A DNA stretch of 64,000 nt, from NCBI RefSeq assembly GCF_018812025.1, contig NC_063052.1, positions 22,356,150 to 22,420,149 of the forward strand, given 5' to 3'. Source of the stretch: Megalobrama amblycephala. Lineage: Eukaryota > Chordata > Actinopteri > Cypriniformes > Xenocyprididae. Shown piece after piece: positions 35,101 through 47,100 of the stretch (position 1 is the first letter of the stretch; each line of letters begins with the position of its first letter). The translations under genes and the position numbers were made by a program. The notes below the pieces were generated by a model, which was given only the letters and a program-made list of their open reading frames with translations, ran no database searches and had not been told where the DNA came from.

Positions 35101-38100
35101 GCCTCAGGGAGACAGAACAACTGGTTGTCACCCAAAACAGGATATGTCGGTTGTGGACTGCTGATAACAGTCTGGCTATCCACCAGCGCTGAAATGGGCG
35201 AAGGTGTAAAAGCCCTAACTGAATTACTGTAGCTGCCGTAAAAAGGCCCACCAGCCATAGGAAGCTGAGATAAGTTAACTTGCGTCGAACCTAGAGCTTC
35301 GCTATGGCTCCCTGTATAACCTGCCTCTTGCATGCTGTGAGGGTGGCTCATATCACTCTGGAGTCTAGATGTAATCCCAGGAATCATATTAACTGGCACA
35401 GAGTGGGGCAGCTTTTCTGTAGGTTTGTCCTCAGTCCTAAGGCAGTGACATGTTCCAGTAGGCACTGTGTGTTGTTGGCTTGTTGCGGTGACCTGGCACA
35501 AAGCAACCAGTCATACAGGTATGGAAGAATCAACATTCCCTCCCGTTGTAAAGGTTCTAGTGCCACTTTGGAACACATCATGTGAATACACGTGGAGAGA
35601 GGGAGAGGCCAAATGGTAGGACCATTTGGTATGTCCTGCCCTGGCACGTAAACCGAAGAAACCTTCTGTGATGAAGTCCAACGGGGATGTGTAAATATGT
35701 ATCCTTCAGATCCACAGAGGTAAACCACATGCTGGGTTTGATTGCTTGTAGGACATCTATGACATGCAGCATGCGGAAAGGAAGGTGTTTGAGACTCCTG
35801 TTCAGGCGTCTGAGGTCCAAGATGGGCCTGAAACTTCCATATTTCTATCGAATGAGGAAGTATTTTGAATCAAATCCCCCCGGGTAGATTTGGGGTTTTA
35901 CTAGCTCTTTTGCACCCTTTTCCAGTAGCTTCAGGACCTCGAGAGATAGAGCAAGAGCTTGACGAGGGTCCTGAACTACTGTGGGCCGAGGATGTGTGCA
36001 TAATGGAGGTCTGTGACAGAACTGAAGACAGTAGTCCTTCTCGAGTGTGTAGAAGAACACTTGTTGTCCGTAATCTCTCTCCAAACCTGTAGTTGAGAGG
36101 CTAAAAAGTGTCCCATCATAGACCCTGGACCATCAGCAACGACGGGGAGCGGTTTCATTATAACAGGCTTGTAAGACTGTCCCTGCTTGTGTTGGAGCAT
36201 ATTTGTGTGATGAACAGGCATTCGATGTGTGGATGGCCCATATTAAATTACACTGCTCTCAAAGTGCTTGGAACGAGACTCTACTTCGGGAACTCTGCGC
36301 TCAAGAGCTTCTTGGGCGGCTGGGCCAAAAACTTGTCCAGGTACCAGTGGTATCTGACAAAAATTATTTTGGCAAGCCTCTGGGAGTTTAGACTGTGCTA
36401 GCCAAACCTGCCTCCTAGCATGTGTAATAAGCCCATGAGCCTTTCCGCTAGTGGTTCGTGTACAGAAATTTAGAAATTAAATGTAAAATTACACTGTTCA
36501 CTGTATAAATTTAATATAGATTAATCTTTGTTAAAGTTGTGTTTTGTTGTTTGATTTACATGACAGACAACAGCAGGTATTTATAGGTTGCTGTCACTTT
36601 AAGAGTAAGACTCCATGCACGCATACATCCAATAGATACACATCCGAATTCTCACCTTGTTCACTTAAGACTGTGTTTACGAGAATACTTGGCAAAAGGG
36701 GTATATAATATGTGAATGTGTCCATCCAAGTGCATTTAGGACGCAAAAGAGAAATCAATTTGGAGTTTGCGAGCTATCTGAAACATGCGGTACCGAATTA
36801 AATCCTCTTTTGCCTCTTCTAGCGCTGGATGGTTTTATATCTATTTAATGTGTAAACTAGCAAGACAAAACATGTGCAAATGATAACCTTTCACTCTACT
36901 GTGGTTAAACTTGCAATTGATCCACGAGTCACGTACGTGCCGAACCGTGGGGCTTGGTCCGTACGGATTACGGATCAACAACGATCCGTTTAACCACTAC
37001 TTTCCACTAGAGAAAGCAATTGAACCCAAGGCCTGCAAGGAAGCATCAAGCAACTCTAATGTATTATTGTCTGGTGGATTAACATTCATAGTAGAATAAA
37101 GCGCTAACAGAAGATGAGCCATGGAATTCCCTACACGACTCAAGCCTGAGACAGTGTTGTAAATCCTGACCAACAGATCATCCGTGCGACTACACTCAAG
37201 GCTAGGGCAGCAAAGATTCTGTCTAAGGGCTTCATCTGGTGATACTACCAGTGAAGAAATGCACAACTCAACTGGAGTCATGTTACCAAAGCCCTTTTCC
37301 TGGGTCTCAGCTATTGCCTTTAGCATACAAGCCACACAATCTGGTCTGGATGAAGGAGCTGACCGAAATGCAGAAGGAACAACATCTGTAAAGTCAGGAC
37401 AACTTGGCATTAGGAAATCCTCTTGCTGAGAAGCTGAGTGACAGAAGAGGTTTGAATGGCCTAGCACAGGAGCAGGTGGATCCATATTCTGCTTAGTGAG
37501 CACCATCTTGAGTGTATCCTGCAGTGAGAATGCCACTGAAGAAGCAGCATCCTGAAAGCTAAAGCCGTTGTCGCTATGAGAACGTTGAAACTGGGAATGT
37601 GAAGGCAACGTCTCATCCAAGGGTATATAATAATCCTGCTCATCCTTATCTAATGAGTCAAAGGCCACAAGAGACAAGGTGCCTGGTTCTTCTCTGGAAA
37701 AACTGCATGCCAGCTTAAACCTGGGCAAAGGAAGAAGCCAATACACATGCCCTTGTCCCCTCGCTCACATTCCGATAGAAAGGGGGTATTGATAATAAAG
37801 CTTAGATGTCCTGAACTGTGTTTGCAAGCTCAGCTACTTGATGGGCCAACATATCTGACACTGAGGATGTTCGCTTCTTCTTTGAAGGCTTTTCAACTCT
37901 ACTGGACGGACACTTGCTACCCACATGCAACGCTGTCCCAGCTGGTGGAGCAGAATTTTTAAATTCAGGATCCAATTCAGCCAGTCAATGCTGTCTCATC
38001 TCCAAAGAAAAATTAAACTACACTCAGGACATGGATCTATTAAAGCCTTTCTGAAGTGATCAATGCCTAAGCAAGTGGGACATTGAATATGAGCATCCAT

Positions 38101-41100
38101 AAGTTCCATTGGACTGTCATAATTTACCACACAAGTAAATGAAAAACCCCTGGTCAACCAATGGGATTATAATAAAACTTAAAGACAGAGAAAAACAGCA
38201 ACTTTGAAGAATAACGTGTTACAGTTGCTACGGTAACTCCCGTCAAATGAGTATCGCTCTGGTTCACCAAATAGCATTGGTATAGTCATCTAAAAATAAT
38301 AAGCAATACTACACACAGTCTGACAGAACACTGGCTAACCACTGAGTTCACTCACCTCAGCACTGCAAGTAGTAATCGAATATAATCCAATTTGAACTCA
38401 CAACTGTAGCGGGGAGCGGTTGCTCACCAAAAAAAACTGTGCACGCTTGAGTGAGAACTCTTTGAGAGAATGACAAAGAGAATGACTGTACTGTGATGTG
38501 ACAACACATCACTGGTCAGGGTCACAGGTGACAAATTAATGCGGGATTCTCAATATGGCTCTTGAGACACAACTTCTTCCACTATGTTCGACCGTCTATG
38601 GCGGTTTGTAAAATAGGACAAGCTTATGATGGAATCTGGAAATAAAGCAAAACTGAGAAAAGCAAAACTGAGAAAAAAATGAGAATTAATCCTTAGATGC
38701 CATGTCCGTAATTTAAAGCAAAAACACTAGCATTGATTCGATCTCAGTTGGATTAATTTAAAGAAGTTATTACTCCACCACATGGATGACATCATTCTCC
38801 AACATGGTTGACTGACGGGAAACAGTCTTGACCAGCTAGATGATTTGTTCAACTATGCACCGTATGGTAGTGAAGTAATGAGTTACGTCATTGTACATAA
38901 AATAGTAGACAGTCAGGGGTGCGTTTCCCGTACTGACTGTCTACTATTTTATGTGATCCTGTAGGAGTTTTGTGACAGTATAGCAGTAAGGTAAGGTCGC
39001 ATTATTATTATTTTATCAAAATGACTTCATCACTTTATATCATATACTTATTTGGTATAATTATTTATAGCTATGTATATTGGATATATGCAATTATCAA
39101 AATGAATCTTTGAAGGTACACATAAGACAGTTATTAAAACAGTTATTAAGAGAACAAAATTATAAAAAAAAAAAAAAGATGCGATCGTGCAGTAGAGGGA
39201 TACAGTATGTGTCATTACAGTTGCTTACCCTATTGTTTATTTTTCCATTGAGTGTCAGATCTGACTGAGTTGCCTTTTTAACCTTCAGCCATTGAACAAA
39301 TGGTTTCATGGTGATTCCCTACAAAAAGAACACACACAATGACTTCAAGTTAGTTAAACTATGTCCGTTGTCAAACGGGGACAACTGGGAACATCACAAA
39401 ACGCCCACTTATATTTATTTTATTCTGTTGCAGGCCTTATGAATTCAGGTGATGGCAATGTCACTGGGCCATTCTCTACAGTAAGTACAAGTGAAGGGAC
39501 GTACCTGAAGAACGACAGTGAAATACACCACAATGAGCGTTGTACCAAGCATCAGATTCTTCTCTGGGATCTTTTTCTCATCTAAAATGGCTGCGAGTCC
39601 ATATGCCACTGCTCCTCGAAGACCACCATAGCTCATCACAATCTGGTCAGTGATATCAATAGGAATCAGTCGAGACTGATTTAAGACCCAGTTAAGGAAG
39701 AAAACACCTGTTTATAAAAAAGATTTATAAAAACTGTCAAAAAAGAAGCTTAAAAAAAAAAGTCAGTTTTCATCAAAATACAATAAAAATTTTGGCAGAG
39801 TTTACAAGAAATGTATGACTCACCCATGAACCGGAATACAATGATGAAGAGAATTGTGAGGAGGATGAAGCCAGTGTTCCAAACCCAGATGTTTTTATCA
39901 ATGGCCGAAAGTCCCAGGAAGACAAAGATCATGGTCTCTGAGCCGTTGGCCAGCACCTTCAGGGAATAACGTAAGGTTGTGACCGATCTCTCATCCATGT
40001 TGGCGTTGACATACTTCTGACAGCAGACACCACAAAAAGTGATCCTGTTGTGCACAAAACCACAGACAAATTATTATAATCCCATTTAGGAATTCTTTAC
40101 ATTCATTTACTATTTTAAATATATTTATTTATCTACATTTATCAGGAAAGCATTGAGTTCCTTACGAAAGTATAGCAGAGAGGGAAAGCATCTCAGCTGT
40201 CAAGTAAGACAGGTAGCCAAGCACAATGATGAAGCCGGCTTCGATGACCTGGACGTTCTTGGTGACCCTGGTCAGCATGGATATCAGAATGGCAAACACA
40301 ACACCAATAAGCGAGCCTCCAAATGCCACCACAAAGAACGAAACTAGGAGAGCAAAACATGTGCTGTGAGGGGGTGTCAATCAGGGTTATTATCATTAAA
40401 GCATTAGTTCACTTTTGAATTAAAATTTCCTGATAATTTACTCACCCCCATGTCATCCAAGATGTTAATGTCTTTCTTTCTTCAGTCAAAAAGAAATTAA
40501 GGTTTTTGATGAAAATATTCCAGGATTTTTCTCCATATAGTGGACTCCAATGGCCTCTAAACGGTTGAAGGTCAAAATTACAGTTTCATTGCAGCTTCAA
40601 AGTATTCTACCCGATCCCAGATGAGAAGCTCATTTTCTAAAAAAAATTTAAAATTATATACGTTTTAACCATAAATGCTCATCTTGAACTAGCTCTCTTC
40701 TTCTTCTTCTTCTTCTCTATTTGAATTCCGGAAGTGTAGACACTGCTGAGTGTATTACTGCCCTCCACAGGTCAAAGTTTGAACTAAATTGTCATATACA
40801 ATATGCTAGTGCAAGTATATAACAATTAGTTCAGACTTTGACCTGAGGAGGGCAGTAATACCCTTAGGAGTGTCCACACTGCTGGAATTCTAATAGAGAA
40901 GAAGAAGAAGAGAGCTAATTCAAGATGAGCATTTATGGTTAAAACGTATATAATTTAAAATTTTGTTTTAGAAAATGAGCGATAGTTTCTCTAGGTAAGA
41001 CCTTTATTCCTCGTCTGGGATCGTGTAGAATGCTTTGAAGCTGCACTGAAACTGTAATTTTGACCTTCAACTGTTTGGAGGCCATTGAAGTCCACTATAT

Positions 41101-44100
41101 GGAGAAAAATCCTGGAATGTTTTAATCAAAAACCTTATGCCTGGTTCAGACTACACGATTTTAGCCCAAATCTGGCACGATCCGTTTGATGTAAGGTGTC
41201 ATAGGGATTCGTAAACAACAATTGATGTCGGGACACAAGAATTGATTGTTTCATCTCGCATAGTGTGTCATAGTATACGACAACCGAAACCGCGTCTGCG
41301 ATAGTTCACGACGTCACGGCAGAAAGACTTGCATGTTGAATTTTTTTGCGGTCCTTCACTACGGGTTCCGTCACATGGGTGACGCTGACCAATCAGAGCA
41401 CAGACGCTTTTTGTACACAACTTTCAAACATGGCGAAACGCAAGAGAGATGATGGTGCGGCTAGGTGGAATTACGAAATGGAGGAAAAGTTCGTGGAGCT
41501 GTGGCAACAGTACTCCTGCCTGTACGATGTCTCATCGAGGGACTACCACGACAGATTAAAGGTGCCCAAGAACATGTTTTCAAAAGATGTAATATAAGTC
41601 TAAGGTGTCCCCTGAATGTGTCTGTGAAGTTTCAGCTCAAAATACCCCATAGTTTTTTTTTTATTAATTTTTTTAACTGCCTATTTTGGGGCATCATTAT
41701 AAACGCGCCGATTTATGCAGCACGGCCCCTTTAAATCTTGTGCTCTCCGCCCACGGAGCTCGTGCTTGCCTTAAACAGCTATAAACAAAGTTCAAACAGC
41801 TAATATAACCCTCAAAATGGATCTTTACAAAGTGTTCATCATGCAACATGTCTAATGGCGTAAGTAGAGTATTTAATTTGGTTGTTTACATTTGATTCTG
41901 CATGAGTTTGATTGTGCTCCGTGGCTAACAGCTAATGCTACACTGTTGGAGAGATTTACAAAGAATGAAGTTGTGTTTATGAATTATACAGACTGCAAGT
42001 GTTTCAAAAATGAAAATAACGACGGCTCTTGTCTCCGTGAATACAGTAAGAAACAATGGTAACTTTAACCACATTTAACAGTACATTAGCAACATGCTAA
42101 CGAAACATTTAGAAAGACAATTTACAAATATCACTAAAAATATCATGATATCATGGATCATGTCAGTTATTATTGCTCCATCTGCCATTTTTCGCTATTG
42201 TCCTTGCTTGCTTACCTAGTCTAATGATTCAGCAGTGCACATCCAGACGTTTATACTGGCTGCCCTTGTCTAATGCCTTTCATAATGTTGGGAACATGGG
42301 CTGGCATATGCAAATATTGGGGGCGTACACCCTGACTGTTACGTAACAGTCGGTGTTATGTTGAGATTCGCCGGTTCTTCGGAGGTCTTTTAAACAAATG
42401 AGATTTATATAAGAAGGAGGAAACAATGGAGTTTGAGACTCACTGTATGTCATTTCCATGTACTGAACTCTTGTTATTCAACTATGCCGAGGTAAATTAA
42501 ATTTTTGAATCTAGGGCACCTTTAAAGAAAGAAAAATGCTGGTGAACGATAGCGGAAGCCCTTCAGCAACCCGGTGAGTACTGAAATTAGCTGTAACTTA
42601 TGGCAAGCTTTTACTACTGGCTAATAACAAAATATTTAATATGAAAAGAATTATATTTTACCTCAAGTTCTCTTTGGAGGATTGAGTCTGACATGTTTCA
42701 AGTCCAGGACATGACAAGATTTTTGGAGTCAAAATCATGTAATATGACACAGTGACTATCGTAACAGACAAAAAAAAGCGTGTAGTCTGAACCAGGCATT
42801 AATTTCTTTTCCACTGAAGATAGAAGGACATGGACATCTTGGATGACATGGGGGAGAGTAAATGATCAGGAAATTTTAATTTGAAAGTGAACTAATCCTT
42901 TAACTAAAATGAAAACCATAAAATTACACTGCATCAATTGGCTCAATTTTCACTAGTGATCAAAGGGTTTTGGACTCTAACGTCTGTGTCTATACCTATT
43001 CCTTTGATGATCTCTGCAGCATTGATCTTTGGCCCTCCCAGGGACACAAATGCATCAAACACATTATAAAGCACCTGTAACAGAGAGAATGAAAGAGGCA
43101 TTATATCAGATGGATGCAATAGCCATCAAATAGACTTTTGACAATCAAGTACATTTCTAAATGGTTAGCGTTGTTGAGAAAAACCAAGACTCACCACAGT
43201 GACGCCATCATTGAGCAATGACTCTCCAAACACTAGGATGTAGAGCACTTCATTCACATGCACTTCCTCAAACACGGCAATCACAGCCACAGGATCCACG
43301 GCGGACATCAGCGCACCAAACAACAGGAACTGCAGAGGGCCGATGTTCAAGGTCCCTGAGAGTTAGAGAAATTGTTAGTTTTCTGTTTCAATCTATCTTC
43401 AGAATTAATTTAATCCTGTGATGGCAATCTCAGATTTACCCATTGCACCCCCTTCATAGCAAGCCCATAAAGCAACGCCCACCGTGCCCGCATTCCAACA
43501 CGTTCCGATAACGGCATGGACAAGAATGGCACCCAGGTTGCTGAAGAATAGTTTGTTTGGCATGCAGTAACTGGCATCCAAGACAATCTGAGGCAGCAAG
43601 TAGTAGAAGAAATTGACAGGGATCAGTTTGAATGTCTGCGCTTTGTCTGCTCCCCAGACGATTCCTCCCAAAATAAAGCCCAGCATGATGAGAAGACCAC
43701 TCTCTGGGATCACACTGGTGAGACTGTGGTTTAGTTCAACAACTAGAAAAAGAGAGAAGAAGCAGAGAAACAGATAATGACAAACTAAATTTTCAGCAGT
43801 CATCACTCCAGTCTTCAGTGTCACGTAATCCTTCAGAAGTAATTCTGTAATCCCGATAAGTTGGGTTAACACAAAAAAATTGAGGTAATCAGTTTTTTTT
43901 TTAGTTTTGATGTTCCCAATTTTAAGCAGAACTGCTTTTTGAAGTTTTGAGTTTGTAACTATTAACCATCCCTTTGTCTCGCTTCAGATCTGGTGACAGA
44001 TTTGCCCCTAAACTGTGGAATTCGCTACCTCAATCTTTTAGGTTATCCTTTTTTTTTCTCACACCTATTCATAATTTTAGATATGTTAGTCTTAGTGAGT

Positions 44101-47100
44101 TAAATTCTTAGTCTTGATTTTTATCTTTTTGTCCAATTTATATTTTTTATGTTTTAAGTTGTTGATTTAAATTTTTATATTCTGTATTTTTTGTATGATT
44201 GTTATCTTTTTATTGTCTTATTGTGAAGCACCTTGGTCAGCAGTAATATTGTTTTAAGGTGCTATATAAATAATATTGACCTTGACCTTGACCATGTTAA
44301 TTGCTCCTAACTTGAAGTTCTGAGTTAGCTAACTCATACAATTTGAGAGCTATTAACATAAAATATTTAGTTAATGAACTTTTTTATTTTGAATTCTTGT
44401 AAATCAAATGAGTTATTTGCTAGCTGATTTGCTGCATTAAAGGGTTAGTTCACCCAAAAATGAAAATTCTGTCATTTATTACTTACCCTCATGCCATTCC
44501 ACACCCGTAAGACCTTTGTTAATCTTCGGAACACAAATTAAGATATTTTTGTTGAAATCCGATGGCTAAATGAGGCCTCCATAGATCCATAAAGGTACTA
44601 AAAACATATTTAAATCAGTTCATGTGAGTACAGTGGTTAAATATTAATATTATAAAGTGACGAGAATATTTTTGGTGTGCCAAAAACCAAAATAACGACT
44701 TATATAGTGATGGCCGATTTCAAAACACTGCTTCAGGAAGCTTCGGAGCATAATGAATCAGCGTGTCGAATCAGAGCTTCAGAGTGCCAGTTTGGCGGTT
44801 TGACACGCGATCCGAATCATGATTCGATACGCTGATTCATAACGCTCCGAAGCTCCATGAAGCAGTGTTTTGAAATCGGCCATCACTATATAAGTCGTTA
44901 TTTTGTTTTTTGGCACACCAAAAATATTCTCGTCACTTTATAATATTAATATTGAACAACTGAACTCACATGAACTGATTTAAATATGTTTTTAGTACAT
45001 TAATGGATCTTGAGAGAGGAAGTGTCATTGTTCCCTATGGAGGCCTCACGGAGCCATCGGATTTCAACAAAAATATCTTAATTTGTGTTCTGAAGATTAA
45101 CGAAGGTCTTACGGGTGTGGAACGGCATGAGGGTGAGTAATAAATGACAGAATTTTCATTTTTGGGTGAACTAACCCTTTAAGAAACATTCCATATCATT
45201 ATCAATGTGAAAACGGTTGTGCTGCATAATATTTTTGTGGGAACTGTGATAAATTCTTTTTAGGATGCTTTGATGAATAGAAAGTTCAAAAGAACATAAT
45301 TTTTTGTAGCATTATAAATATATTTCAACTGTCAATTTTAATCAATTTAATGCATCCTTGCTGAAAAGCATTAATTGATTAATTTATTTATTTACACAAA
45401 CTTTTGAACTGTAATGTATTTTACATATTTGCGTAATTCAACTTAGATTTTTAATAATACACATTTCAACATTTAATTTTTTTATATGAATCACATATCA
45501 TAACCCAGACTTTCAGACTTAACTATTGTGTAAAAAATATTAATTAATTGTGTGTTCTTATAAATTGCTAGTTATAATTAAAGGATTAGTCCATTTTTAA
45601 ATAAACTTTTCCTGAAAATTTACTTACCCCCATGTCATCCAAGATGTCCATGTCTTTCTTTCTTTAATCGAAAAGAAATTAGAGTTTTTGATGAAAACAT
45701 TCCAGGATTATTCTCCTTATAGTACACTTCAATGGGCACCAAACAGTTGAAGGTCAAAATTAGTTTCACTGCAGCTTCAAATTGTTCAACACGATCCCAG
45801 ATGAGAAATAAGGGTCTTATCTAGTGAAACCATTGCTCATTTTCTGAAAAAAATTGAAAATTATAAAATGATACTGCTAAGCGTATTACTGCCCTCCACA
45901 GGTCAAAGTTTGAACTAATTTTTATATGCAATATGCTAGTTCAATAGTATATAACAATTAGTTCAAACTTTGACCTGTGGAGGGCAGTAATACACTTAGC
46001 AGTGTCTACACTGCTGGAATTCTAATAGAGGAGAAGAAGAAGAGAGCTAGTTCAAGATGAGCATTTAAGGTTAAAACAGAAAATGAGCGATGGTTTCACT
46101 AGATAAGACCCTTATTTCTCATCTGGGATCGTGTAGAACAATTTGAAGCTGCAGTGAAACTAATTATGACCTTCAACTGTTTGGTGCCCATTGAAGTCCA
46201 CTATATGGAGAAAAATCCTGGAATGTTTTCATCAAAACTGTAATTTCTTTTCGACTGAAGAAAGAAAGACATGGACATCTTGGATGACCAGGGGGGGAGT
46301 AAATTATCAGGAAAAGTTTATTTAAAAGTGGACTAATCCTTTAACCTTACCAAGACAAGGATTCTGCAATTTATTCCAAATTGTCTTTTCCACCACAGAA
46401 TTTCATCTCAATACATAACTCAATATTCAATAGATATTCCAGTGTAATAGAAATGATCATATAAAAAATTACAAAATGTAATGCGAGTCATTGTTAGAAG
46501 ACATTAAATAAACGAGTGAGAGAGTAATTAGCACATTTTAAGCACATATTAATGCCTTATTCTGCATGACCTTAATCTATATTCTTAATCCGACCCAATA
46601 CCTAAACTTAACAACCATTAATAAGAAGTAAATTAGGAGTTTATTGAGGGAAAAGTTGTGTTCCCTATACTTAAGTGTTACTGAAACACCTTTTAAGCAT
46701 ATAAGCTCACTTTGTGAAACAGACCAAAAAAATGTAAACAATCAAAACCTTTTAGTTCACCGGAGCTTTGTGTTCCATGTGATCAGTTACTTAAAATGAG
46801 CTAAAAATTAAGCTGTGCCATTTATTGGTGTTTCTTCTTCTTCCGCAGGACAGGAAGAGAGAGGCGGATGGAGAGCTCATCCTGCTCAATGTTTAAGGTA
46901 GGTTAGTTAATATAGTGAGACTAAACATATTTTCTATCTTGTGCATCGTCATTGCTTATATCTTGTCTTCCACCACAATGGAGTGGCATGTCTCTTCACC
47001 TAAGATGGCACTGCACTCATATCTTAATGATTTGGTTTTTGCTTTTAAATGTCCACAATTACTGTATTTTGCAATGTCTTTGTAGCATATAAATGATATT

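Larger units (their letters stand above)
33188..38620 (-). mobile_element. DIRS-type tyrosine-recombinase retrotransposon, decayed
   Basis: About 5.4 kb inserted in intron 8 of slc9a3 copy B, same strand as the gene. The ends are inverted repeats: about 33233-33336 is complementary to about 38500-38600 (for example ATTAATTTGTCACCTGT against ACAGGTGACAAATTAAT). Just inside the left-hand repeat, 33418-33510 is complementary to the outermost left tip and also resembles the far right tip: the internal complementary region typical of DIRS elements. On the minus strand the order is a gag-like ORF, reverse transcriptase plus RNase H, then tyrosine recombinase. No long direct terminal repeats or integrase are seen, which excludes LTR retroelements; inverted ends exclude the Ngaro layout. 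Coding parts carry stops and frameshifts, so this copy is not autonomous. Confidence 0.88.
41138..42798. mobile_element. PIF/Harbinger-like element nested in the family 2 element
   Basis: Ends TGCCTGGTTCAGACTACACG and its complement CGTGTAGTCTGAACCAGGCA are flanked by the 3-base duplication TTA (41135-41137 and 42799-42801), the target size and sequence of PIF/Harbinger transposons. It carries a MADF-like exon on the plus strand and is itself split by a third element at 41560-42521. No DDE transposase is visible in what remains. Confidence 0.8.
40396..42903. mobile_element. outer foldback element with TTAA ends (family 2)
   Basis: Inverted ends (ATTAGTTCACTTTT and its complement AAAGTGAACTAATCC) are bounded by TTAA at 40396-40399 and 42900-42903. 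The arms repeat TCATCCAAGATG and the region with CTCTTCTTCTTC in inverse order. It lies in intron 4 of slc9a3 copy B. The stretch 41138-42798 is a second transposon inserted in it. No transposase ORF of its own, so it is non-autonomous. Confidence 0.8.

Noticed and set aside
34554..35232. Several plus-strand ORFs
   Set aside because: Opposite strand of the DIRS polymerase region; no recognisable domain.
33188..38620. Endogenous retrovirus or LTR element
   Set aside because: Terminal repeats are inverted, there is a tyrosine recombinase instead of integrase, and no envelope or protease is seen.
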